This document shows, piece after piece, positions 8,190 through 19,895 of a DNA stretch of 45,323 bases. Below the pieces are notes generated by a model. The model was not told the DNA's origin. It worked only from the letters and a program-made list of their open reading frames with translations, and did not search any database. The position numbers and the translations under genes are program-made. The stretch comes from Burkholderiaceae bacterium (lineage in GTDB: Bacteria > Pseudomonadota > Gammaproteobacteria > Burkholderiales > Burkholderiaceae_E). The stretch covers positions 1 through 45,323 of the forward strand of contig JAJPES010000087.1 of the NCBI GenBank assembly GCA_021166725.1, in the 5' to 3' direction. Numbering within the stretch: position 1 is the first letter of the stretch; each line of letters begins with the position of its first letter.

Positions 8190-8903
8190 ATGCCTGTCGA
8201 AGGTGCTGCTTCCGCTGCCGTGACCGTCCGCGTGGCGCGCAGCGAGGACGACCGCGCCCGAGTGTTCGCACTGCGCGCGCGTGTCCGCTGCGCTGAAGGC
8301 GGGTCGCTCGCCGACGCCTACGACCGTATGCCGAACGCGATGCTGCTGCTCGCCGAGTCGCGCTTCGATGGCGAGGCGCTCGGCACGCTGCGGATCCTCA
8401 CCGGCGATCGAGGTCCGATGATGGTCGACGGCCTGCTCGAGCTGCCTGCATGGCTGAAGTGCCGGTCGATCGCCGAAGGCTCGCGCCTGGTCGTGCGCGA
8501 AGGACCTCACGAGGCACAAGTTCGCCGGATGCTGTGGAAGGCGTTCCACCGCTACTGCCTGGCGGCGCAGGTGCAGTCGATGCTGATCGCCGCCCGCGAC
8601 GCAGCGGCGCGCGAATACCAGTGGCTCGGCTTCATCGACGTATTCCCCGACGCGGCGCTGTTCGCGCCGCGCGGCCGCGACCGCGCGACCCATCGGTTGA
8701 TGTGCCTGGGCGTGTTCGAGGCACGCGAAGCGATGATGAACAACGCGCATCCGTTGCACGAGTTCTTCTTCGTCGAGCGGCATCCGGAGATCGACCTGCT
8801 CGGACCTGCTGGCGGCGCCCCGCCTCGACGCAGCCCGGCGCCGCGCGCGCTGGCCGGCTCGTTTCGCGGCGCCGTCGACTTGGCCGACCTGGTCGTCGTC
8901 TAG
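8190..8903 (+). CDS. FeeM/LuxI-like acyltransferase-fold protein
   Basis: A 237-residue protein with a GNAT-type N-acyltransferase fold, closest by pattern to the N-acyl amino acid synthase (FeeM) and autoinducer-synthase-like group. Supporting stretches are VFALRARVRCAEGG, DAYDRMPNAMLLLAES, GEALGTLRIL and the strand/loop IAEGSRLVVRE. FeeM-type enzymes use acyl-carrier-protein-bound fatty acids to acylate amino acids; whether this one does is unknown. The start at 8190 is preferred over an upstream ATG at 8151 because of the AGGTGA just before it. The C-terminal 30 residues are Ala/Pro/Arg-rich and not typical. No regulator or carrier-protein gene adjoins it. Confidence 0.7.
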   Translation: MPVEGAASAAVTVRVARSEDDRARVFALRARVRCAEGGSLADAYDRMPNAMLLLAESRFDGEALGTLRILTGDRGPMMVDGLLELPAWLKCRSIAEGSRLVVREGPHEAQVRRMLWKAFHRYCLAAQVQSMLIAARDAAAREYQWLGFIDVFPDAALFAPRGRDRATHRLMCLGVFEAREAMMNNAHPLHEFFFVERHPEIDLLGPAGGAPPRRSPAPRALAGSFRGAVDLADLVVV

Positions 8904-8912
8904 CAACTCGCT

Positions 8913-8933
8913 GCCGCAGCGTCGTGCTGCGGC
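8913..8933. terminator. Hairpin between convergent genes
   Basis: GCCGCAGC and GCTGCGGC form a perfect 8-bp stem around the loop GTCGT. It lies ten bases after the stop of the acyltransferase-like gene and just beyond the ftsY stop, so it could end transcription from both sides. There is no T-run. Confidence 0.45.
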
Positions 8934-8950
8934 TCGATGCGCGCCGGCGT

Positions 8951-10378
8951 TCAGTCGAGCAGCGCCCCGGCGAATTCGTCGGCCGAAAAGGCCTGCAGGT
9001 CGTCGATCTTCTCACCCACTCCGATGAAGTAGACCGGAACGGGGCGCTCGCGCCGCGTGTACGCCAGTGCCGCGAGCGCGCCGCCTTTCGCCGTGCCGTC
9101 GAGTTTCGTGACGATCAGGCCGGTGAGCGGCACCGTTTCGTCGAAGGCTTTCACCTGCGCCAGCATGTTCTGCCCGGTGTTGCCGTCGAGCACGAGCAGC
9201 GTCTCGTGCGGCGCGCCGTCCATCGCCTTGGCCACGACGCGCCGGATCTTGCGCAACTCCTCCATCAAATGCGTCTGCGTAGGCAGTCGACCGGCGGTAT
9301 CGATGATGACGATACCGGTGCGGCGTGCGCGACCTGCGTGCACCGCGTCGAAGGCGACGGCGGCCGGATCGCCGCCGTGTTGCGCGATGACGTCCACGCG
9401 GTTGCGCGCGCCCCACTCGGCAAGTTGCTCGCGGGCGGCTGCCCGGAAAGTGTCGCCGGCGGCGAGCAGGATCGACTTGCCTTCGCGTTGCAGATGGTGC
9501 GCGAGCTTGCCGATCGACGTCGTCTTGCCGGCGCCGTTGACGCCGGCGATCATCATCACCAGCGGCTCGGCCGCGTCGATGTCCATCGGCTTCTCGAGCG
9601 GCATCAGCAGTTCCACCAGCAACGCACGCAACGCCAGGCGGACCTTCTCGGCGTCGGTCAGGCGCTCGCGGCGCACGCGCTCCTGCAGACGCTGCATCAG
9701 CCATTGCGAAGTGGCCACGCCGGCGTCGCTGGCGATCAGCGCCGTCTCGAGTTCGTCGAACAGATCGTCGTCGACCTGCACGTTCGAGAACAGCCCGGCA
9801 AGGTTGCCGCGTGTGCGCGACATTCCGTCACGCAGCCGCTTCACCCATCGGGTTCGCTCGGCCTGCGGCAGCGTGACGACGGCGTCGCCCGAAGGCAGGA
9901 CGATCGCTTCCGGGCGTGCGAGCACCTCGGCCGTATAGAGGCTGCCGTAGAACGGTGCAGGCGCGGCCGGCACGGAGGCGCCTTCGCCGGAGGGCGGGGT
10001 GGCGGCGAGCGCAGGCGCTGTCGTGGGCGCAGTCGTCGTCGCGGCGGGTGGGGGCGGCGCAGGCGCCGGTGCGGGCGCGGACGGAACCGGCTCCTGCTCG
10101 ACCGGCGCGGGCGCAAGCGGCGCCTGCTCGACCGGTTCGGTCGGTGCCTGCGGCTCAGCCGGTGCCTGCGGCTCAGCCGGCGCCTGCGGTTCCGGCGGCG
10201 GGGCGAGCACCTCGGCCGGATAGAGCATTTCCGGCGGATACAGGCTTTGCGTGGGCAGCCCGAGGCTCGCGGGTGCGGCTTCGGCCGTCGAATCAGCGGT
10301 GCCGGACGATGCCGAATCGTCGGAGGAGGGGTGGGGCTCGGCCGGGGAGGGCCTCTTGCGACGCAGGAATCCGAACAT
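8951..10378 (-). CDS. ftsY: Signal recognition particle receptor FtsY
   Basis: A 475-residue SRP GTPase that docks ribosome-SRP complexes at the inner membrane. After MFGFLRRKRP comes an acidic, Pro/Ala-rich A domain (to about residue 175). It contains a hexapeptide repeat, QAPAEP, encoded by 18-bp tandem DNA units at 10143-10190. The N domain precedes the G domain, which shows GVNGAGKT (279-286), DTFRAAAREQLAEW, DTAGRL, TKLDGTAKGG and YFIGVGEKIDDL. It is divergent from the M16 protease gene with 35 bp between the starts. In many proteobacteria ftsY and rsmD are close neighbours, as here. Confidence 0.97.
   Translation of the reverse strand: MFGFLRRKRPSPAEPHPSSDDSASSGTADSTAEAAPASLGLPTQSLYPPEMLYPAEVLAPPPEPQAPAEPQAPAEPQAPTEPVEQAPLAPAPVEQEPVPSAPAPAPAPPPPAATTTAPTTAPALAATPPSGEGASVPAAPAPFYGSLYTAEVLARPEAIVLPSGDAVVTLPQAERTRWVKRLRDGMSRTRGNLAGLFSNVQVDDDLFDELETALIASDAGVATSQWLMQRLQERVRRERLTDAEKVRLALRALLVELLMPLEKPMDIDAAEPLVMMIAGVNGAGKTTSIGKLAHHLQREGKSILLAAGDTFRAAAREQLAEWGARNRVDVIAQHGGDPAAVAFDAVHAGRARRTGIVIIDTAGRLPTQTHLMEELRKIRRVVAKAMDGAPHETLLVLDGNTGQNMLAQVKAFDETVPLTGLIVTKLDGTAKGGALAALAYTRRERPVPVYFIGVGEKIDDLQAFSADEFAGALLD
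10143..10190. repeat. 18-bp tandem repeat inside ftsY
   Basis: Two identical 18-bp units (10143-10160, 10161-10178) and a partial third encode the hexapeptide QAPAEP in the disordered acidic region of FtsY. Slippage at such units is expected to change length between strains without altering the GTPase. Confidence 0.85.
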
Positions 10379-10413
10379 GGCTACACTCGGCGTCGATTCT
10401 ACCTGCCCCGCAC

Positions 10414-11870
10414 ATGCCGCTTTCCTTGCTCCCGCGAATCGCGTCGCTGCTGCTCGGGTTCGTACTCGCCCTTGCGTTCCTGTCGCCGGTACAGGCCCAA
10501 ACGGCTCCGGCGCCGAACGCTGCGCCGCCGCCCGCGCCCATCGACGCCGCCCGTGCCACCTTCGAGCGCACGTTGCCCAACGGAATGAAGGTGATCGTGC
10601 GCGAGGACCATCGCGCGCCCACCGTCGTGCACGTTGTGCTCTACCGCGTCGGCTCGGTGGACGAGGCGAAGGGCCATACCGGAATCTCGCACGTCCTCGA
10701 GCACATGATGTTCAAGGGGACCGAACGCTATCCGGCCGGCGAGTTCTCGCGGTTGGTCGCGCAGCTCGGCGGCCGCGAGAACGCCTTCACGACCAGCGAC
10801 TACACCGGCTATTTCCAGCAGATCGGCAAGCAGCACCTGGGCGAGATGATGAAGCTCGAGGCCGACCGCATGTCGAACCTCGTGCTCGCGCAGAAGGAGT
10901 TCGAACAGGAAGTCCGCGTGGTGATGGAGGAGCGCCGGCTGCGCACGGAAGACCGCGCGCAGGCGCTCGTCTACGAGCAGTTCCGTGCACAGGCTTTCAT
11001 CGCCTCGCCGGTGCGCCAGCCGGTGATCGGCTGGTTCAGCGACCTGCAGGCGCTCACCGTCGACGACCTGCGCCACTGGTATGCGCAGTGGTACACGCCG
11101 TCGAATGCGATCGTCGTCGTCGTCGGCGACGTCTCTGCCGAAGACGTGTGGAAACAGGCCGAAGCCACTTACGGGCAGGTGAAGGCGCACGCGCTGCCCA
11201 CGCGCAAGCCGCTGGACGAACCCGAGCAGCGCGGTCTGCGCCGCGCGTGGGTGAAGGCGCCGGCGGAGAACCCGTACGTGACGATGGGATTCCACGTTCC
11301 GCGCCTGAACGACATCGAGCGCGACACCGAGCCGTATGCGCTCGAGGTGCTGGCCGCAGTGCTCGACGCCGACGAGAACGGGCGCCTCACGCGCAACATC
11401 GTGCGCGGCTCGCGCGTGGCGAACCAGGTGGGTGCCGGCTACGACTCGCTCACCCGCGGGCCGACGCTGTTCGTCCTCGACGGCACGCCGGCCGAGGGCC
11501 ACACCACCGCCGAGGTCGAGCAGGCGTTGCGCGACGAGGTTGCGAAAATCGCCAGCGACGGCGTAGCCGTCGAGGAACTCGAGCGCATCAAGACGCAGTA
11601 CGTCGCCGGCGAGATCTACAAGCGCGACTCGATCATGGCGCAGGCGATGGAGATCGGCGGCCTCGAGATGACCGGCTTCACGCATCGCGACGCCGATCGC
11701 ATCCTCGCGCGCATCGCTGCGGTCACCAGCGAAGAGGTGCAGGCGGTCGCGAAGAAGTACTTCGGCTCGGAAGACACGCTGACGATCGCGACGCTGCTGC
11801 CGCAACCGCTGCCGGAGGGCGCGCCCACCGGGTCGCAGCCGCCCGGAGGCGAGAAGGGAGGTCCGATCCG

Positions 11871-11874
<4 letters not shown>
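10414..11874 (+). CDS. M16 family zinc metallopeptidase (active subunit)
   Basis: A 486-residue protein with an N-terminal signal peptide (cleavage likely after VQAQ, about residue 29). The inverted zinc motif HxxEH is H93-V-L-E96-H97, and a third ligand (E173) lies in VVMEERRLR. These are the hallmarks of a catalytically complete pitrilysin-family subunit. Its stop overlaps the next start by ATGA, and the partner lacks the zinc motif. In this family one active and one inactive chain commonly form a dimer. Substrates are unknown; the signal peptide suggests the periplasm. The start at 10414 is chosen because the signal peptide begins there. Confidence 0.94.
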
Positions 11875-14635
<2,761 letters not shown>

Positions 14636-14669
14636 CGACGGCGGCGCGCGCCGATCGATCGCTGCGCGT

Positions 14670-16217
14670 TCAGCCGGCGTCCGTCGGCGACGCGCTCGCG
14701 TCGTAGACGAAGCTTTCGAACGCACCCACGCGCGACCATGCGCGCGCTTCGGCCGCCAGGCCCTGGTGCGCGAGCGGAAAGCGCTGTGCCCAGGCGCGCG
14801 TCGTCTGCAGGCGCAGCGCGCCTCGCGACAGCGACAGTGTCGGCGTCGGCGCATCCGATGCGTCGCGCCTGAGGTGCACGATCGTTGCCACGCGCAGTGC
14901 GAGCGCCGCGAGCGTTGCCGCCGTGTCGTCGGCGTGCGCGCGCAGCGCGTCGAGCGGGCCGGTCTGCGTCAGCGCGAGCAGCGCGAGCCGGTCCTGCTCG
15001 CTCTGCGAGAAGCCGGGCATCTCGGTGTGCGCGAGCAGATAGGCGGAGTGGCGATGGAAATCCTCGTGCGTCACCGAACGGCCGATCTCGGCGAGCTCGG
15101 CGGCCCAGCCGAGCAGCAGGCGCCGCTCGCGCACCTCTTCCTGCGTGCCCGACGCGACCTGGTCGAACAGCGCGAGGGCAGTATCGCGAACTCGACGCGC
15201 GCGCGTTGCGTCGACGCGGTGACGACGCAGCATCCGCCGGATCGTCAGTGCACGAACGTCGCGCTCCTCGTCGCGGTCGAGCAGATCGTGCAACACGCCC
15301 TGCAACAGCGCTCCGCCGCAGTACTGCATGCGTTCGATGCGCAGCTCGTCGAACAGCGCAGTCATCAGGGCGAGGCCGCCGGCGAGTACCGGGCGGCGAT
15401 CCGGCGTCAATCCGGCCAGCTGCACCGAGGAAGCGTCACCGCTGGCGAGCAACGCGGCTCGGGTACGTTCCAGCGACTGCCGATCGAGTGCATCGGCGCC
15501 CCATTGCTCGCGCGCGACCTGCCACAGCGACTGTGCCGTTCCCGAGGTGCCCACCGCGTAGCGCCAGCGATGGGCGCGCAGCGAGACCGCGCTTTGCGCG
15601 AAGGCATCGCGCGCTTCGTAGTACGCGGCGTCGAAGGCTTGCGCCGTGATGCGCCGATCGGCGAAGCGGCGATTCGACAGGACGACGCATCCGACGCCGG
15701 CTGATTCGAGCGTGAGCGCTTCGGCGCCGACCCCGACGATGCACTCGGTGGAACCGCCGCCGATGTCGACGACGAGGCGCATTTCGTTGTCGTCGGGCAG
15801 TGCACGCGCAGCGCCGGCATAGACGAGCCTGGCTTCCTCCAGTCCCGAGACGACCTCGACTGGAACACCGAGCGCGGCCTCGGCCGTGCGCAGGAAGCGG
15901 TGCGCATTGCGCGCCACGCGCAGCGTGCTCGTTCCCACCGCACGCACCCGCTCGGGTGAGAACGACCGCAGTCGCTCGCCGAACGCGGCGAGCGCGACCA
16001 GCGCGCGCCGGCGCGACGCCTCGTCGAGCGTGCCGTCGCTGCGCAGACCGTCGGCGATTCGCACGCCGTCGCGCAGGCTCTCGAGCGGGAAGACGAGATT
16101 GCCCTGCGGCGAAACCTCCACGCGGGCAATCAGCAACCGGAAGCTGTTCGAACCGAGGTCGACCGCCGCCAGCAGGCGGCTTGGTCCGGGCATCGGTTCG
16201 CGTGCGACGGCGGGCAT
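14670..16217 (-). CDS. ppx: Exopolyphosphatase, Ppx/GppA family
   Basis: A 515-residue enzyme that removes terminal phosphate from polyphosphate and/or hydrolyses pppGpp. The actin-like ATPase fold begins with AAVDLGSNSFRLLIARVE. Further signatures are GTSTLRVARN, VVSGLEEARLVYAGA, VVDIGGGSTECIVG and, in the C-terminal HD-like domain, HRHSAYLLAHTEMPGFSQSEQ. Two starts are possible, 16217 and the nearby 16193; neither has a clear ribosome binding site. The gene is convergent with the ferredoxin gene. No ppk gene is in the window. Confidence 0.95.
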   Translation of the reverse strand: MPAVAREPMPGPSRLLAAVDLGSNSFRLLIARVEVSPQGNLVFPLESLRDGVRIADGLRSDGTLDEASRRRALVALAAFGERLRSFSPERVRAVGTSTLRVARNAHRFLRTAEAALGVPVEVVSGLEEARLVYAGAARALPDDNEMRLVVDIGGGSTECIVGVGAEALTLESAGVGCVVLSNRRFADRRITAQAFDAAYYEARDAFAQSAVSLRAHRWRYAVGTSGTAQSLWQVAREQWGADALDRQSLERTRAALLASGDASSVQLAGLTPDRRPVLAGGLALMTALFDELRIERMQYCGGALLQGVLHDLLDRDEERDVRALTIRRMLRRHRVDATRARRVRDTALALFDQVASGTQEEVRERRLLLGWAAELAEIGRSVTHEDFHRHSAYLLAHTEMPGFSQSEQDRLALLALTQTGPLDALRAHADDTAATLAALALRVATIVHLRRDASDAPTPTLSLSRGALRLQTTRAWAQRFPLAHQGLAAEARAWSRVGAFESFVYDASASPTDAG

Positions 16218-16332
16218 CGGACGCAGTATCGCAAAACAGACCGTCTTTTCGCGATCGCGCAGATTCGGCGCGTCGCCGTCGTCGGGAGTCCGGCGCGACC
16301 CGGAACCGATCGGCGGCGCCGCGGGGCCGCCG

Positions 16333-17211
16333 TCAGCGTGGGCGCGCGACGACGATGTGCGCTGGCGCGGCGAAGGCGACTTCGCCGTGCGCCGTCTGCA
16401 GGTCGAGCATTTCGCGGCCGGCCTCGTCGACCAGCTGTTGCAGCCGCGCGTCGCTGACCAGGTCGGAAAACGCCCAGCCGCGCACGTTCGTGCGGATCCA
16501 GGACTCGAGCGAAGGAAAGCGTGCCGTGCCGGCATTCGTGTCGATCCGCACGTCGGACATCCCCGAGCGGTCGAAGAGTTCGCGCAGCACATCGACGTCA
16601 CCGAGCGAGAACGGCACGCGCAGCGCGTCACCGGCGGCGGTTCCGACGATCCGGTCGAGCATCGCCGCCAGCGCCGCGAATCCGGGCGAGCGTTCGAGGG
16701 TGTCCCATACGGAGACAGCGAGCGTCCCGCCGGGGCGAAGCACGCGCATCATCTCGCGAAGGCCGGCCTGCCGATCGTTGAAGAACATCAGGCCGAACTG
16801 GCAGAGCACGGCGTCGAACGAGGCATCGTCGAAGTCGATGCGCTCGGCGCATCCGGTGCGCCAGTCGATCGCGGGTTCGCGGTCGGCGGCCACGGCGAGC
16901 ATCGCCTCGTTCGGGTCGATGCCGACGACCAGGCGCGCCGCCCCGACGCGCTGCGCGGCCGCGCGTGCGAGAACCCCGGTGCCGCAGGCGACGTCGAGCA
17001 CGCGGGCGCCCTGGGTCACCGTTGCCGAATCGAGCACGGGCTGCGCCCACTGCGCGAACAGAGCCGGCACGAAGAAGCGCTCGTACAGCGCAGCGGCCTC
17101 TCGGTCCACCTGGCCCCGCGCCGCGGCATCGCGCGTCGCCGGGCGATCGCCGGCCGCCGGGCGGCGCCGGTCTGGCCTGCGTGTCGCCGATAGGGTCGAT
17201 GTCTCCTTCAT
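16333..17211 (-). CDS. Class I SAM-dependent methyltransferase
   Basis: A 292-residue methyltransferase of the UbiE/Methyltransf_11 kind. Motif I is VLDVACGTGVLARAAAQRVG, then VVGIDPNEAMLAVA, FDAVLCQFGLMFFNDR and MMRVLRPGGTLAVSVWDT. Small-molecule methyltransferases of this type act on many substrates, so the target is unknown. The start at 17211 has an AAGGAG ribosome binding site. The N-terminal 36 residues are Arg/Ala-rich and lie before the fold. It is divergent from an AraC-type regulator with 39 bp between them, which suggests that the regulator controls it. Confidence 0.88.
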   Translation of the reverse strand: MKETSTLSATRRPDRRRPAAGDRPATRDAAARGQVDREAAALYERFFVPALFAQWAQPVLDSATVTQGARVLDVACGTGVLARAAAQRVGAARLVVGIDPNEAMLAVAADREPAIDWRTGCAERIDFDDASFDAVLCQFGLMFFNDRQAGLREMMRVLRPGGTLAVSVWDTLERSPGFAALAAMLDRIVGTAAGDALRVPFSLGDVDVLRELFDRSGMSDVRIDTNAGTARFPSLESWIRTNVRGWAFSDLVSDARLQQLVDEAGREMLDLQTAHGEVAFAAPAHIVVARPR

Positions 17212-17250
17212 CTCGTTTCTCCTTGCACTTCGGGGCACTCGCCCGGAGTT

Positions 17251-18372
17251 ATGATCGTTCGCCTGGTGAGCGGCTTCCATGACCGGGATACCGGATCGCA
17301 TGCCGCAACGTCCGCCACGGGGCGTGCACGCCCCGACGACGCCGTTGCGCGAGTTGCGCGCGCGCCGCACGACGACGTCGACCTGCTGTCGGACCTCCTG
17401 CGCGGCGTGCGGCTGAGTGCGTCGATGCTCTTCCTCGTCGAGGCTTCGAGTCCATGGTCGACGTCGGCGCCGCCGGCCTCGCAGTTCGCGCCGGCGGTCC
17501 TGCCCGGCGCGAGCAACGTCGTCTCGTATCACGTCGTCGTGCGCGGATCGTGTTGGGCAGGGCTCGAGGGCGCGGAGCCGGTGCGCCTGGCCGCGGGCGA
17601 CGTGTTCGTCGTCCCGCACGGCCACGCATATTTTCTTGCCGAGCCGAAGCGCCGGCTGATGCGCTGCGGCGACGAAGCTTCGTCGGAGTTCTTCCGTCGG
17701 ATGGCCGCCGGCGAGCTCGCGCCGGTGGTCGCGGCGGGCGGCCCGCGCGGCGACTCGGGCACGACCGAGTTCCTTTGCGGCTTTCTGGGATGCGACGCGC
17801 ATCCGTTCAACCCGCTTCTGGCTTCGTTGCCGCCGGTGGTGCGCGTCGCCGACGCGGTAGGCGCGAGTGCGCGGATGCGGCTGCTCGTCGATCTCGCGCT
17901 GTTCGAGCTTCGCGACCGTCGGCCGGGAATGCGGGATGCGCTGCTGCGCGTGGCCGAGCAGATGTTCGTCGAGTTGCTGCGCGCGCGCATTGACGCCCCC
18001 GATGCGCGCGCGCAAGGATGGTTTGCCGCGCTCGGCGACCCGCTCGTCGCCCGCGCGCTGGCGCAGCTGCATGCGCAGCCCGCGCGCGCGTGGACGTTGG
18101 CGCTGCTCGCCGACGCGGTCGATGCATCGCGCTCGGTACTCACCGAGCGCTTCTCGCGTCGGCTCGGCCGAGCGCCGATGCATTACCTCGCAGCGTGGCG
18201 CATGCAGCTCGCTGCGGCGATGCTTCGCGAGCCGGCGGCGCGCGTGAAGCAGGTTGCCGGGGCGGTCGGCTACGAATCGGAGGCGGCGTTCAGCCGCGCC
18301 TTCAAGCGGGCAACGGGGCAGGCCCCGGCCCAGTGGTGCGATCGCCGCAGCCAGGAGTCCGTCGGCCACTAG
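17251..18372 (+). CDS. AraC family transcriptional regulator
   Basis: A 373-residue regulator. The N-terminal half is a cupin-like sensor domain (VSYHVVVRGSCWAGLEG, VRLAAGDVFVVPHGHAYFL) of the type found in AraC proteins with a cupin_6 domain. The C-terminal 100 residues carry two helix-turn-helix motifs, in WTLALLADAVDASRSVLTER and VKQVAGAVGYESEAAFSRAF. The latter continues with KRATGQAPAQW, the usual AraC/XylS ending. It is transcribed away from the methyltransferase gene over a 39-bp gap and is convergent with the aldehyde dehydrogenase. A shorter start near 17428 cannot be ruled out. Confidence 0.9.
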   Translation: MIVRLVSGFHDRDTGSHAATSATGRARPDDAVARVARAPHDDVDLLSDLLRGVRLSASMLFLVEASSPWSTSAPPASQFAPAVLPGASNVVSYHVVVRGSCWAGLEGAEPVRLAAGDVFVVPHGHAYFLAEPKRRLMRCGDEASSEFFRRMAAGELAPVVAAGGPRGDSGTTEFLCGFLGCDAHPFNPLLASLPPVVRVADAVGASARMRLLVDLALFELRDRRPGMRDALLRVAEQMFVELLRARIDAPDARAQGWFAALGDPLVARALAQLHAQPARAWTLALLADAVDASRSVLTERFSRRLGRAPMHYLAAWRMQLAAAMLREPAARVKQVAGAVGYESEAAFSRAFKRATGQAPAQWCDRRSQESVGH

Positions 18373-18392
18373 ACTCCGACCGACTCCCGGAG

Positions 18393-19811
18393 CTACAGCC
18401 GCTTCATCAAGCCGAGCATCGTCCGCACGAAGGGCCGATACGGCGGGGCGAACAGATTCATCGCGTGCCAGCGCGACTGGCGGAACACCGGCGTGAGCTT
18501 GCTGAACGAGTCGAAGCCCCAGCGACCGTGGTAATGACCCATTCCGGAAGGGCCGACGCCGCCGAAAGGCAGTCCTTCCTGGGCGACGTGCATCAGCGTG
18601 TCGTTGATGCAGGCGCCGCCCACGTGCGTGCGTTCGATGGCTTCGCGCGCGCGTTCAGCGTCGTCGTCGAACCAGTACAGCGCCAGCGGTCGCGGCATCG
18701 CCTCGACGAAGGCGAGCGCGTCGTCGAGCCGGTCGTAGGGCAGCACCGGCAGGATCGGTCCGAAGATCTCGTCGCGCATCACGGAAAGCGACGTCGACGG
18801 ATCGATGAGCAGGACCGGCGCGAGACGATGCGCCTCGTCGTTGCGCGCGGTGCCTTCGAAGAGATCGACCCGACGCACGCCGGCATCGGCCGCTTCGTCG
18901 AGGTAGCGCAGCAGTCGGGCGTATTGGCGCGCATCGACGATGCTGCAATAGTCGCGGTCAGCCAGCCCTCGCGGGTGCATCGCGCGCGCGCGTACCTGCG
19001 CTGCGCCGATGAAGTCGTCGAGCCGCTCGCGCGGCACCAGCGCGTAGTCGGGCGCGATGCAGGTCTGGCCGGCATTGAGCAGCTTGCCGGCGAGGATGCG
19101 CGGCACCGCGCGCTCGAGCGAATAGCCGGGCGCGACGACCGCGGGCGACTTCCCGCCGAGTTCGAGCGTGACCGGCGTCAGATTGTCGGCGGCCGCGCGC
19201 ATCACCTTGCGTCCGACCGTCGTCGAACCGGTGAACACCAGGTGATCGAACGGCAGCGCGGTGAACGCTGCTCCGGTTTCGGGGCCTCCGGCGACCACGG
19301 CGAGCTCGTCGGCGCCGAAACGCTCGCCGACCAGCCGCGCGAGCAGTGCCGAGAATGCCGGGGTGTGTTCGGAAGGCTTGATCATCGCCCGGTTGCCCGC
19401 CGCGAACACGTCGACCAGCGGGCCGATCGCGAGGAACAGCGGGTAGTTCCACGGAACGACGATGCCGACGACGCCGAGCGGGCGCGGCACGATCTCGGCG
19501 CGCGCCGGCAGGAACCATTTCGATACCGGAGCGCGCCGGCGCCGCATCCAGCGTCGCCCCGAGCGCAGCGCGGTGCGGATCGCCGCCACCGACGGAAAGA
19601 TCTCGGCGATCTGCGTTTCCGCGCGCGGGCGACCGCCGAAGTCGGCATCGATCGCGCTCTCGATCGCCGGCTGGTTGTCGAGCACGAGCGCGAGCAGCCG
19701 CCGCAGGCGATCGCGTCTCGCCGGCCAGTCGGGGAACGGTGCGCGTCGATGCGCCTCGCGCTGCGCGGCGAACAGCGCGTCGAGCTCGGAAGTGCCCTCG
19801 TCGGGTTTCAT
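18393..19811 (-). CDS. Coniferyl-aldehyde-dehydrogenase-like aldehyde dehydrogenase
   Basis: A 472-residue NAD(P)-dependent aldehyde dehydrogenase. Motifs are VVPWNYPLFLAIGPLVDVFA, FTGSTTVGRKVM, the catalytic Glu in TLELGGKSPAVV, the catalytic Cys in AGQTCIAPDYALVP and EIFGPILPVL. The PDYALVP form and the C-terminal PFGGVGPSGMGHYHG are typical of the coniferyl aldehyde and fatty-aldehyde (class 3) branch. The true substrate is not determinable. AGGAAGG precedes the ATG. It is divergent from glpK with 84 bp between starts. Confidence 0.93.
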   Translation of the reverse strand: MKPDEGTSELDALFAAQREAHRRAPFPDWPARRDRLRRLLALVLDNQPAIESAIDADFGGRPRAETQIAEIFPSVAAIRTALRSGRRWMRRRRAPVSKWFLPARAEIVPRPLGVVGIVVPWNYPLFLAIGPLVDVFAAGNRAMIKPSEHTPAFSALLARLVGERFGADELAVVAGGPETGAAFTALPFDHLVFTGSTTVGRKVMRAAADNLTPVTLELGGKSPAVVAPGYSLERAVPRILAGKLLNAGQTCIAPDYALVPRERLDDFIGAAQVRARAMHPRGLADRDYCSIVDARQYARLLRYLDEAADAGVRRVDLFEGTARNDEAHRLAPVLLIDPSTSLSVMRDEIFGPILPVLPYDRLDDALAFVEAMPRPLALYWFDDDAERAREAIERTHVGGACINDTLMHVAQEGLPFGGVGPSGMGHYHGRWGFDSFSKLTPVFRQSRWHAMNLFAPPYRPFVRTMLGLMKRL

Positions 19812-19895
19812 CGGGATCGCCTTCCTGCCGCCGGCTGCGGCTGAATGCTCAACACCCCTCAGAATAGCGTCATCGGCACTTCGGGGAGGCAATCG

